Shown: positions 1 through 12,836 of the stretch, one piece after another
Layout of the letters: each line of letters starts with the position of its first letter
Position numbering within the stretch: position 1 is the first letter of the stretch
Source: Prillingera fragicola
Taxonomy: Eukaryota > Basidiomycota > Tremellomycetes > Trichosporonales > Trichosporonaceae
NCBI GenBank assembly: GCA_002335605.1
Contig: BEDY01000007.1
Location: 434,001 to 498,000 of the forward strand
Direction of reading: 5' to 3'
Length of the DNA: 64,000 nt
The notes under the pieces: generated by a model
Seen by the model: the letters and a program-made list of their open reading frames with translations, nothing else
Databases searched by the model: none
Told to the model about the DNA's origin: nothing
Position numbers and translations under genes: made by a program

Positions 1-2715
1 TGCCATCTCGCCGCACTCGCTCTCGTGTGGCAAAACAAGGCTCCGAAGAAGCCGACCCGACGCCTGTTGACGCCACCCCCGCAGAATCCCTCCTGCCCCA
101 GATTGTGACAACTACGGCCGGCAACGAACATGGCTACAACCTTCGCCGGCGACTCGCGTCGCCCGAGCAAGGATACTGGGACCGTGCGGGGCAGTGGATC
201 GAGGATCAAGCGGAACGCCAGCCTGTGGGCGAGATTGCCAGCACTAGCAACGGGGACGAAGAAGCTGCATGTGAGTTCTTTGCGATAGCGTAGTTGCTAC
301 CCATCCTAGTGCAAGTGACCGCGACGGATGTACCGGCCATGGAACCGCCGCACGCGCCCACTGCCTCATGTTCACCAGCTCTCTCATGCAAGCGCACGCC
401 GCTAGCCGATGTCACTGCACTGTACCATCCACCGAAAACGACGTTATCGGCCCAAGCCGGGTCCCGAGAGGTGGCGTCGTCCACGGCGCAAAGGATTCGT
501 ACAGCCCAAGCCTTCCCGCAACCATCTGTCTCACCTCTGTCAATAGTCGCCGCAGCCCATCGTGAGTCCAAAGGAGGGGCGCGGAATTGCGTTGTAGGCT
601 CGTTGAACCCCTCTTGCGATGTTCATGTTGCTCATCTCACTCACAGACGACTACTCAACTCATCCTTCTGCCACCGCTTCAAAACCTACAAAGCGACAGC
701 GAACGTATTCCAAGCGCCGGCCACTTGTCGTGCAGCAGCAACAGGAACCTCCAAGGTTCTCGCCACCCAGTTCACCCTCTCCCTCAGCCCTCCAGCAGCC
801 CAAAATGGCCAGTCCCCGTGACACTACCTCTCCGCGTCGCGCCGCCTTCAAAGCTCGCGCCATCGGGATGGACGAAGAGGACGAACTCGACGACGACAAC
901 CAAGACGATGATGACCTCGATCTGCGCGATCAAGCGCTCGAGAAGGCCCTGAATGCTCTGATGGACACCCTTGAAATGTCTCCAGCCGCCAAAGTGCCCC
1001 GCAGCCCAAGAGTCATGGTGAGTCCTTTCTCGCTGCGCAAACTCACAATCTTGCAGGATCTGTCTATCCGCTCCGAGTGTCCAGACGACAAGTCGGCCCA
1101 CTTGCGTCCCGTCACCAAAGCTTTTGACCCCGAACCCACGACAGTGTCCAATGCTGCTGGAACAAAGAAGCCGCGCCGTAAGCGTCGCAGGGCCAAGTCG
1201 GTCGAGATCCCAGAGACTATCTTTGAGGACGAGGAGACACACGGCCCACGCTTGACCCTGATACGAAGCAACGACTCATCGCCCATCAAGGGCCGGTAAG
1301 TGCTTTGCGAACAACAAGTGAGCCCCAGTGCTGACACGAAACAGCGCTAGCAACCACACTGTGCCTAAACCCAAAGCCGCCCGTCGCGATGCCGCCCCGC
1401 CGACTCAGTGGTTCAAGTCGATGAAGACCATGTCGGTTGACAGGATGAAGGTCAAGGTTGGCTGGCCGATAGACTCGCGCCTGCTCAAGTCGGCCCATAA
1501 GACAGTGGCGTCCGGGGCGCGCAAGGCTGGTCCGTCAAAGTACATCGCTGCGCAGGCGCGGACGGGCGTTACTGGCACGCTAGCCACGACCACCTCCGAG
1601 GTCATTGAGTACCCGACCTCGGTGCAGGAATCAGCTAAGGCCAAAACACCGCCTCCCCAGCTACATCTCATGGCGCGGCATCCGTATGCCAAGGCTGTTC
1701 CGAAGGGTGTCGAGGAGCAGCCACCGACGGGTAGCCAAGACCTGCCGCCTGCTGAGCAGCTCCCCTCGACCCAAAGGACCTCATCACAGTGGCAAGCAAC
1801 ACCACCCGAGGCTCTCTCACGAGTTCCCGACAGCGCTGCACCAACCGACATCCCGCCCTCCTTTGACGACCTTCCGTGGGGTAACACCAGCCCCATCAAT
1901 CTAGACAACGAGCTCGACTTTTGGCAGACCCCGCCGCCACCGTCAAAGGATGATGAGCTCGTCATACAGCTTTCTCAGGTCAGCCTCGAGAATCTAGACG
2001 ACATCTCGAACGTCGAGAACATTGCCCCTCCCAATGCACAGTCACAGGAACAGGAAGCATGCACGACCACCACCGCCCGTCGCCAGGCGCTCGCTGACAT
2101 TACGCGGTCGCACGCGCGGACAGTGTCAGAACCAGCAGCTCTCTCTGGAATCGACATGACACAGCTGCTGCTCACCCGTGCCGAAACGGTCTTCCCAGAG
2201 ACGCAACTCCCTACCAAACTGACTCAACTTGCAGCAACGCAATTTGCCCACCTCAAAGAAGCCGGCATCGCACAAAACCCCACACCTCCCCGCACCACCC
2301 AGCCGGCCTGGGCTGCATCATCCCAACCCTCAGTGGTGATCGACACCTCCCTGCCCTGGACAAACGACTACCTCCCCGACTCGGCTGTGCACTCGGCCCC
2401 ATCAATGGCAGCTACCCAGCTCAAACCCCCCCTCCCCACCCAACTTCCCGCAACAGCCAAATCAGCACTCTTTGCACGTAAGTCCTCCAGCCAGTGGACA
2501 TTCACTGATACTCAGCATTCAAAACCCCCACCCGGGTCAACGCAACGCCACCCCCGCCACCGACAAAGAGCGAGCGCCTCCAGGCTCGCCTAGCTGCCAC
2601 ATTCCCGTCGTTCGCCACCGTCCTCCCACCCCCATCGGCGCCGGCGCCACCCCCTCGCCTGGGATCGCGTGCGGCGCCCGCGACTGTACGCAGAAGTAGG
2701 TCCATGATGGCCTAG
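1..2715 (+). CDS. Unrecognised low-complexity basic/acidic protein, 5' partial
   Basis: The reading frame is open at the left edge (frame starting at base 3), so the gene begins outside the window. Exons that join in phase are <1-270, 310-561, 647-1295, 1345-2477 and 2516-2715, ending in TAG at 2713-2715. A 39-nt stretch at 1018-1056 has intron borders (GTGAGT...TTGCAG) but keeps the frame, so splicing there is undecided. The protein is rich in S, P, T and K, with an acidic run coded near 870-930, a basic KKPRRKRRRAK segment near 1165-1200 that looks like a nuclear localisation signal, and proline-rich C-terminal sequence. I recognise no domain. A nuclear, disordered regulatory or chromosome-associated protein is possible but is inference only. 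Confidence 0.7.
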
Positions 2716-2833
2716 AAATTGTAAACTAGTTGTATACCTTGTGCATATTCAGCAGAGACACTCAGTACCTTGTGCACACCGAGGCATGCACCACAACAAG
2801 ACATAGACACTTCACGACAAACAAACACTACAC

Positions 2834-5800
2834 TCAAACAGCCCCAGGCGCATCCTTGCTGAGCGGCATGAATCCCATGCGGTGCGCATAATCCTCCCTC
2901 TCCCTACGCGTAAGCCCGTCCCCACTCTGGACCCAGTTGGCCGAACTGGTGCGCGCGCGGAACTTTGACGCAGGCTGGCGGAACAGTTCGGCCATGTTGA
3001 GTGGCCTGATGGGCCCAAAGAGCTCGTCCGGGTCGACATTGGCCTGAGCCTCGAGCGCAGACCTCAACTCGGGCGAGTCGGCCCACGCTGGACGCTGGAA
3101 GTCGGTCTCCTTGTCCGAGTCGTCAGAGTCAGAGTACCTGGGCTTGTCAGCAATAATCTCAAAGACTTGGCAGAACACTCACTCGGAGGCAATGTCGGGC
3201 AGCACAATCTCCTCACTAGCCATCTCGAGCGCCTTGGCATCGAGCTGGGCACGCAGTGTCTGGCGGCTAGCCTCGAGCGTGCTCGCACTCGCAGACGCCT
3301 GGACATGGCTCGAGGAAGTAGCGTAGGCCTGGTGCGACTGGCGCTGAACACTGGTACGCTGCGGCGGGCCAAGCGGGCGGTGCACGCCCGAAGGCTGCAC
3401 GAGCGTAATGGTCGGCGCACGCTCCTCGGCCGGCTGCGCGGTGCGGAACGTCCCTGGGCCGAGCTTGCTCGAGACCGCCGGTACAGTGGAGACATTCGAG
3501 CCGCGGTTGGTAGCCGGCTTGAACTGGCTTCCCGCGGGGACGACACGCTTGATCGTACTCCCACCGGATCCTGCGTTCTGGCTCTTGTTAAGCGCCGCAA
3601 GCTTGCGGCGGCGCTCAGCAGCCTCGGCCTCCTCTCGCTCCTCGCGCTCCCGCTTCTCCTTGGCAGCTTGCGCCATCTTCTCCTCCTTTTCGCGCATCCG
3701 CGCCTCGCGCGCCTCGACCATCTTCTTCTGCTGCGCGGCACGACGGCGCTCAGCCTTCTCCTCGGCCTTGCGGGCTTCCTCCTGCTCGGCCTTGCGGACG
3801 CGCTCTTCTTCGGCCTTGCGCTCGCGCTCGACTTCAGCCTTGCGGTCCGCCTCGGCCTTGAGGGCCACGCGGCGTTTGGCCTCCTCCTGCGCCTTCTTGG
3901 CCTTGAGCTCGTCGGCAGCCTTTTGCGCCTTTTTGGCCGCAGCCTCGGCGACCTGAACGCTCTTGACAGGGCCGATAGCGGGCTTGACGCCCAAAGACTT
4001 GGCAGCCATCACTTCGGCGCGCTTGAGCACGCTCGATGTCACCTTGGTGTGCGTTGTCGACGAGGCCAAGCTGCTCGTCGAAGCAGTCGAGTTGAAGCGC
4101 GAGCGTGTACCCTTCTGCAAACAGCGGTTAGCAAACAATATCAACAATTCCGGCAGACTAACCTCGGTGCGCTGACGCTTGGGCAAATCCTCAACCTCGT
4201 CGTCGTCGTCCTCCTCACGACTGGCGGGACGCTCCGGAATGCGCGTCCGCACAGGCTGAGCAAGCACCTTGTTGCCAGCGGGAGTCTTGGCGCGTTCATG
4301 CGCTGGCGTCTTGGACCGCGGAGGCGGGGACCGCACACTCTCCTGGGTCGGCTTGCGGACCGCCGCGGGACGCTTGAGCTCCTTGACCCTAGGAGGGGGC
4401 GAGTTGTCTGGCGTCGTCGTGCCAAAGTCAATATCGATACCGGCGGCGCCGAGGGCGGAGCCGGCGTGGTCCATGGGGTGGGCGTCATAGTCGTCGCCAA
4501 TGTCGAGGTGCGGCAGCTCGGGCAATGACACACTCTCGTTGACCTCGTCCTCGTCATCGACATCTTCAACGAAAATGGCAACATTACCGTCCTCGAACCC
4601 GCTCTCGGACTGAGAAGACTTAGCATAAGCCTTGCTAGACTTGGTGAATTTGGATTCCACAGTCTCAACCTCCATCTCCATTTCAACATCCTCAACCACC
4701 TCGGCCTCCACAGCCTTGGGCTTGTCACCCTCGGCCATAGTACGCAGCACACGCGCAAGCTCAGCCTCAGCCTCCTCCTGCATGCGGCGATGCTCGATCT
4801 CGCGCGCAGCACGGGTAGCTTCGTCCTCGGGAGCGACACCGAGCAAATGTCCCAGTCCACGGAGGAAGCCCGTACCAGTGCTGGGAGCCGTGACGGGCTT
4901 ACCGGCCGCGCGCTGCTGTTGCTGCTTGGCCGCGGCCGTGGCGGCGCGCTCACGCATCTGTTCGAGCGCCTTGGTGACCTTGTAGGTGTCGCCGGCGGGG
5001 CGATCGCGGTCGGGCACCGAAGTGGCAGCGGGGCGGGAAAGCGGCGCAGGCGTGGTAGCGGCCGGGGCAGGAAGGGATGTAGCGGAGCCAGGGGCGCGAG
5101 AGCCAAACACGCTCTTCTGAAGCTTGGGCGAAACAGGCAAGCCAGAAATGGCGTCGGTAGCCGGGGCATCGCCGAAACGCGCCATCTTGTCGGCACGCTT
5201 GTCGGCATCCTTGGGCTCGGCGTCGGCGTCAGCGTCGGGACCCTCCTCAGACTTGCGCTTGAGGGTACCCGGTGCAGCAACGCTCTTGCGGATCGCATTG
5301 TAGTCGAGTTGGGTGGAGGTGCGGTGCGAAGCACTCAGAGGAGCGTGCGACTTGCGTGCACCTTCAGTCGCCATGGGGACGGTACGGTTGCCAAGCGCCT
5401 GGGAGAGCCATGACGAGCGCACCTGGCGGACGGGCACGGCAGGGGCAGCCTGGGCCACGGGAACGGGTGAGCTCTCCTTGTCCTTGACGGGCGACGTGCG
5501 GGCAGGCGACAAGTCCTTGGCGGGAGAAATGGGCGCGGGCGACTCGCCGCGAATGGGCGACGAAACCTTGGGGGTCGCCTCCTTGACCCCCTCCACAGGC
5601 GAGCTGCGATTAACAGCACGAGTCGAAGCAGGCTTCAAGGGCGAAGCTGGGCGAGCCTTGGGAGCAGGTTCCTCGACCTCGTCGTCGAGATCCATCTGGT
5701 CCTCAACGACCTCGGGCTCAGGCTCGGGCTCGCGCACCGCCTTGCCTCTCGAACGCGACGAAGCCTTTGGCGGCGGCGTGGGCGGGTGATTCTCCTTCGC

Positions 5801-6707
5801 AGCAGTCTTGACGGACGACGGTGAGGGGGCAAAGTTGAGCTTCTTGGCCGGCGAAGGTGACGCAGGGGAGATGACAGCCATCTTGACAGGGGAGGGGGAG
5901 CGCTTAGCAGGCGACAGCACTGCGGCGGAGCGAAGCGCATGCCTGGACGAGCTAGCCTCCGACTCGACGGGCGTGCTGGCCCCAGATGTCTCCTTGGAGG
6001 CATCCCCCTTCTTCTTTGACCTGGTGCGCTTCTTGGTCGCGGGCCTCTCGGACTGCTCGGCGTCATCAGCCTTGACAGCCTTGGACTCCTTGGTCTTCTT
6101 GGCTTTGGGCTGCTTGACCTCTTTCTCCTTGGGTTCCTTTGTCTCCTTGGGCTCCTTGACCTTGGCTACAATCTTGGGCTTGAGACTACTTCCACTGCGC
6201 TTAGCCAACGGCGACTTGGGCGTGGGCGACATGGGCACGTTGAGCGAGTTGTTCCCGAGCGGCGAAAACGGCTGCCGGAACTGGTCAAAGTCAGCACACA
6301 CATCCAATCACGCGGACAGAGGCACTCACTCCAGCGCCAACCCCGACATTGGGCGACTTCATAGGCGGGCTCAACATGGTGTTAAACTTGCGCACCTGCT
6401 CCGCACGGCTCTTGGCTGCGCTCGCAACAGCCCGCGTCTTCTTAGCCGTAGCAGTGCGCGAGGGGGTCTTGATCAGATCCGCGATCGGAGCACTAAGGAC
6501 AAACATCAGCTCCCATCCCCCCCCATCCCTAAAGACGTACCGCCTGGAATGCGCCTGGAAATTGTCCAAGTAGTCGCTGAGCCAGTCGTGGCCGTCGCGC
6601 TTGATGGAGGCCTCAAACTCGTCGAGGCTTGCTTTGGCGGCATGGCGCAGCTGGCTGCCCAGGTCAAAGGTGAATGCCGGAAAGGTGGGGTATTGGGTCG
6701 TTGCCAT
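2834..6707 (-). CDS. SLI15: Inner centromere protein INCENP/Sli15 (chromosomal passenger complex scaffold)
   Basis: Five exons (6707-6541, 6492-6330, 6280-4163, 4114-3183, 3137-2834) sum to 3,684 nt, 1,227 residues. The C-terminus carries the IN-box that binds and activates Aurora B kinase: LPDIASE joined across an intron to YSDSDDSD, then a FQRPAWADSPELR segment and the acidic DPDELFGP motif. Before it, about 3640-3960, lies a long charged E/K/R/A helix typical of the INCENP single alpha-helix. The N-terminus (WLSDYLDNFQ region) would be the Survivin/Borealin-binding helix. The middle is disordered, with many S/T-P sites and basic KEPKE-type repeats, as expected for a Cdk1- and microtubule-regulated scaffold. 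The introns at 6493-6540 and 4115-4162 are both 48 nt, so retention would keep the frame. Identity is secure from the IN-box; the rest is poorly conserved in the family. Confidence 0.92.
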
Positions 6708-7171
6708 GCTGTTTACTCCCCGTCGAAGGGGTGTGCGGGTGGCTCCGAGAGATGTGAAGGGGGAATGTGCTCGTGAGAGCGCTGGGAGGGGCGATAGGGG
6801 ACTGATGCAAGGCGTTGAATGTCAATGAGAAGATGTATGACAGAGAGCGCAGAAAGAAATCAACCACGGTGTCATGGATGTTTATGCCCCCAGCCAGGGT
6901 GACAGACGGAATCAAATTTCTCCCCTGAATCTCGAATGTGGCACTGCCGTGCACCCGATGGCAACGACGGCGACACCTTGGATGGTAATGTACTCACCTG
7001 AGCCATATGCATTCGGACCCTGGTGTAGTAGGAGCATATGCTGCATTCTGGACAGTACATATTGATAGATGGACACCATGCCGACATTGCCCACGGCTAG
7101 GGCTAGATTACTTCTGCTCCGTTCACCGCCTCGTAGTGCATTCTCACTCCTCCACCACGCAGTGCTGGCAA
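6708..7171. other. Intergenic: SLI15 upstream region and 3' flank of the FIT2 gene
   Basis: 464 bp between the INCENP start codon and the stop codon of the next minus-strand gene. It must hold the INCENP promoter and 5' UTR. I see no further gene or clear element. Confidence 0.5.
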
Positions 7172-9403
7172 CTACACCCTGCCGCCTTCAAAGGGGTTGC
7201 GATCAGCCTTGGCCAAAGCCGCAGAGTCAAGCGGCTGCACACCGTCCCAGCTGTCCTCCTGCTTCCTCATCCCCTCGGCAGAAACACCGGGGCCGACCTG
7301 TCCCGGGTTCGCGCCGGGGACCATGGCACTCTGGCTCGGGTAGCCATGCAGAGTAGCCTCGGCAGCCTGGATCTGAGCGCCCGAGAGGGGGTGGCCACTG
7401 CCGTCGTCGATACGGGTAGTAGTCTCAGGCGAGACGGCGATGCGCGAGCCATCCTTGTGGGTAGCAAAGATCTGGTCGACGTCGAGAGCTTGTTCGCTGT
7501 CGGTTGGACGGCCCTGTTGCGGCGGCACGGGGTTCTCCCCCGGGACCATGGCGCTAGGCGCAGCGGGGCGATGCAGATCAGCCTGCGCGGCGCGGATCTC
7601 ACTCGAGGACAGAGGGGTGGAGCTCTCGTCATCCATACGAGTCTGGATCTGCGGCGCAAATTCGACAGAAGGCGAGTCGACCAGCTGCTTGTCGATAAGG
7701 AACGAAGGCTCCCCTGTGGCTACCTTGGGAGCCTGAGGTGGGGCGGGGTTTTCGCCGGGAGTCATGGCAGACTTGGACGCCTTGACGTACAGCTCGCGCT
7801 GTGCGGCGATAATCTGCGCAGTGGTGAGGGGCGTGTCGCTCTGGTTGTCGATGCGGACAGAGTTCTCGTCGGTGAAGTGGACCTCGGGTATCTTTCTGCA
7901 GTGGGCGTTGCCAAGCTCGGTAGAATCCAGAGGAGCGACAACTTCTGCCTCGTCGTCAGACTCGATGACGGGGAATGGGTCACGGTCGTCGCGCAGAGCC
8001 GAGAGGGGCCGGGTAGGGCGCTTACGAGGGCCGCGTAGCTTGTACTCGATGACCTTGCCGGCGCCACGGGGTATGAAAAAGTGGACCAGGGTGGCGGCGA
8101 CGATACCGAGGCCGAGGCCAGCGAGCTTTTCCTCGACGTCGTGAAAGTAGAGCGCAGTGAAGAACAGCATGACGGTCCAAACACCAATGAGCGCCGAGCA
8201 GGCCAGCGTCGAGAGACCGTGGATCAAACCCCAGATGCCACCACTCTGGAGACGCGCAATTGACCTCTGCGGGCCAAGAGTCATGACGGTACGCCACGAA
8301 GGCGCCACCTCAGAAGTCAGAAGCAGCGCGCCGAGGGTCAGCAAGAACGCGTGGCCCGAGATATCGAATCCGCCCGTCCAGCGAGGAGGCGGAAGACGCA
8401 GCACCTCGTGTATCTTGGCATGCGCCTCGTGAGCCGACGCAAACAGCGCATAAAGTGTAGGATGCGTCGCCTCGTTGATGGGAATGTTGTCCGCGCAAAA
8501 GTTCGGAGCAACAGGCAGGTAGACGCGGGCGGGCGACGGCCCACTGCCTGGCTGGTGCTTGATACCGGGGTGGTGTAGGACGATGGGCGTGGGGAATCCC
8601 TCGGGGAGCAGATGCTCCACCGATCCCGGGTCAAAGTTGGCCGGCAAAGGGATGGTGCATGTTCCGCCAGTCGCAGCAATGATCCTGTCGCCGATACCGG
8701 GTCCCATGGCCCACGAAGTAAACATGATCCACGCGAGGGTGGCCAGAATAAGAGCTGCGAGACGCTGGGTGCGCGAGCGGCGAGTGGGCGGGAGGAACCC
8801 AGGGTGGAGTACGGGATTGACGCGTCCTGGGCCTGTAGCGCCGATGACAGTTGCGGTCGGGCGACGAGGCGAGGACCAGAGATGCAGCAGATACAGACCC
8901 GTAGTCCATCCCCACGCACGCTTGACAAAGTATCGGTTCAGAAAGTTGCCCTTGCGCGCAAAGTATGCGGCGCGTTCGGGCGAGAGATTGTGAACGTGAA
9001 TGTGGTGCGAGGTCTGGATTGAGGTGCCGAGAATGAGGGAGAGGAGGACGCCAGAGCTATGATTGTCAGCTTTCGGGTCCAAACAGAGCCTTGCTGGATA
9101 ACCATGGCACAGAGACAAGCGACGAACGCAGGGCACGAGAACTCACAGAAACACAACAGTCAGCCCAATGCCAACAGCGACCTGGGGCTTTTCGACCGCC
9201 AAGTCGATCCAGCCCTTGTCACTCCTCGGCCTGCCCATGCCTAGAGCAGTAGTAATACCGTAGCCTGTAGCAGTAGCAGACGGTACAGTGGCACTCCCCC
9301 GACGGACGGGACGCCGCGCGGCATCGTCTGCGGCTACCTTGTCGGCTGCTCCGGACGAGCGGCGGCGATGCCGGAGTTGGAATGTTGGGTGGAGGGGTGC
9401 CAT
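7172..9403 (-). CDS. SCS3: FIT2/Scs3 family ER membrane protein (lipid droplet biogenesis) with a repeat-bearing C-terminal tail
   Basis: Two exons (9403-9147 and 9056-7172, 90-nt intron) give 713 residues. The core has several hydrophobic segments and the two signature histidines of the FIT family: one in FDISGHAFLLT (near 8330-8365) and one in TALYFHDVEEKL (near 8120-8155), matching the catalytic pair of human FIT2. Family members act in the ER membrane, cleave acyl-CoA or other diphosphate lipids on the lumenal side, and are needed for normal lipid droplet budding. FIT2 itself is about 260 residues. This protein is far longer, with about 85 mostly basic or polar residues before the first membrane segment and a soluble tail of about 250 residues that contains three imperfect tandem repeats. 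The tail is not known to me from the family. Confidence 0.88.
7300..7868 (-). repeat. Three imperfect coding repeats in the C-terminal tail of the FIT2 homologue
   Basis: Each unit has the pattern R-[IM]-D-[ND]-x-S-x-x-P-L-[ST]-x-x-[QE]-I-x-A-A-[QE]-x-x-L, then about 10 residues, then SAM[TV]PG[EA]NP. The units start near 7855, 7640 and 7410 on the minus strand and are separated by 20-40 variable residues. Confidence 0.8.
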
Positions 9404-10007
9404 TCCTCGTTTGTGTGGATGATAGTGGCCGTATTAGTATAGTATAGAAGATGAACAAAGAGAGAGAGAGAGAGTGGATGAATGGGAGATGGAGAGAGAG
9501 AATGAATGAGATCGGGACAGCCGGGTGGTGATTGATGACGTCGAGAGGGGGGATCGACACGTGGAATCAGGCACCACCGTACAACCCTGCCAGCACCATC
9601 CACCGCTGCACAACGACGCGCGAGCAGTGAGCAACGACGACGACGACGCATGCGTGTACAGCGGCAACACCCTCGGCACCGATGAGTCAGCAGACATTGC
9701 TGCAATGAACACGGCCCAGAGCAAGTACTTTCTCATGCAGATCGCTGCGTCTGTCCGCTGACACTCACGCCACACCTTCGCTTCACACGACCGGATGCCA
9801 CACCCGCACGTACGCAAGAACTTGCAGCAATACTCACGGCATCCATCTTTTGCGTACAACGCCGTCTACCTTCTCTACGGCCTCGTGCTCGTGCACGCCG
9901 CCTACTTGCCGCTGCGCCAACCAGCACAACCTCTTGCAATTGTGTGGTCAGCCAGCGGCGTCTCCCAAATCGCCGCTCTGCATCTTCTACGGCACCTAGC
10001 TCGCCCC
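9404..10007. other. Intergenic between FIT2 promoter and ARP3 3' end
   Basis: 604 bp. Holds a GA-rich microsatellite at about 9459-9502 (mostly GA repeats with small breaks), a short ACG repeat near 9633-9650 and no gene I can support. Confidence 0.5.
9459..9502. repeat. GA/TC microsatellite upstream of the FIT2 gene
   Basis: AG repeats interrupted by TGG and ATGG lie about 60-100 bp upstream of the FIT2 start codon. On the gene strand this is a CT-rich tract of the kind common in fungal promoters. Confidence 0.75.
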
Positions 10008-11613
<1,606 letters not shown>

Positions 11614-11939
11614 GATGGATGAGGGGATGAGGGGGAGAGTGAGAGAGAGGAGATGAAGGACGATGTAGGATGAGCGACAGACTATGCTGTACAGGGACAG
11701 ACGTGGTGACCAGTGACGCAGGGCCAGCCTGACACAAAGAGCCAATTGCTTCCGTGTCAGCCTCATTGAAGGTCTATTAGGAAAACATTGTAAATGAATT
11801 ACAAACCACATCACACAAGATCCTAATCAACATTTCTAATACCTGGCTGGTCCTGACGAAGCGCGACCTCCACCAGCGCGTCCGTCCATGTCCACTTGTC
11901 CACATTGTCCACAACACCTCAACCTGCAATACCAGCACA
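11614..11939. promoter_or_regulatory. Divergent upstream region shared by ARP3 and thymidylate kinase
   Basis: 326 bp separate the two start codons, so both promoters must lie here or overlap. I see no convincing TATA box. Confidence 0.5.
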
Positions 11940-12732
11940 ATGCGCGGCACATTCATAGTCCTAGAAGGCCTTGACCGCTCCGGGAAGTCAACCCAGGTGG
12001 ACCGCCTCATCGCACGGCTCAACAAAGAGGGACACCAGGCCAGGCTCCAAAAGTTCCCGGGTACGTTCCCCTCGGCCAAGCAAGGGCTAATGGGCAAGAC
12101 CGCACAACCCAGATCGGAGGCATGATCGACGCCTACCTCCAATCCAAGGCGGAGATGGACGACCGGGCGATTCACCTGTTGTTTGCCGCGAATCGGTGGG
12201 AGTGTGTGTGAGTGCGCCATAAGTGCAGTCAGGGACACACTGCCAGTGAGACCACGGCGGTGACTGACAGGCAATCAGAGCGGCGATTGAACGAGATCTC
12301 GCTGCAGGCATCATGGTCGTGGCGGACAGGTACGCTTTCAGTGGTATCGCCTTCTCGGCCGCAAAGGTGGGTTTAATCTCTGATCCAGGAGCAGGAAAGC
12401 TGACAACATAGGGGTTACCGTTCGAGTTCTGCCTCGGCCCAGACTCTGGCCTCCCCGCACCCGACATCTCGCTCTTCCTCACCCTCACACCCGAGGTGGC
12501 TGCCAGCCGCGGCGCGTATGGTGAGGAGCGGTACGAGAACTTGGAACTGCAGACACGGGTGCGTGCGCAGTTTGGCTTGGTGGCGCGGCGGTTTGAGGCC
12601 GACGGGGGGCGGTGGGTTGAGATTGATGCTGGGGGGACTATGGATGGTGTTGAGGGGGGTATTTGGGGCGCTGTTGGGCCTGTTGTTGCGCGCGAGAAGG
12701 GGGAGGTGGGAAAGTTGTGGGTTGGCAAGTAG
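11940..12732 (+). CDS. CDC8: Thymidylate (dTMP) kinase
   Basis: Four exons (11940-12060, 12099-12207, 12279-12366, 12412-12732) give 639 nt, 212 residues, the normal length. Visible motifs: P-loop FIVLEGLDRSGKST near the start, the KFPDRTTQIGG segment formed across intron 1, HLLFAANRWE, and the DRYAFSGIAFSAAK block with the DR(Y/H) motif. It phosphorylates dTMP to dTDP with ATP, an essential step of dTTP supply. The C-terminus (after GGRWVEIDAGG) is longer and more glycine-rich than in the human enzyme. Identity is firm. Confidence 0.95.
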
Positions 12733-12836
12733 GTCTAGAGATGTAGAATGTTGTTGGTGGACATGGGTACAGACGTAACAGTGCATAATAATAATGGCAT
12801 AAACTACTCTCCCGCGCTTCGCTCAGCGCTCGCTCG

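Noticed and set aside
3167..4528. 453-residue open frame on the plus strand inside INCENP
   Set aside because: It is the antisense of G/C-biased INCENP codons; its L/R/G-rich product has no motif and the minus strand holds the real IN-box gene.
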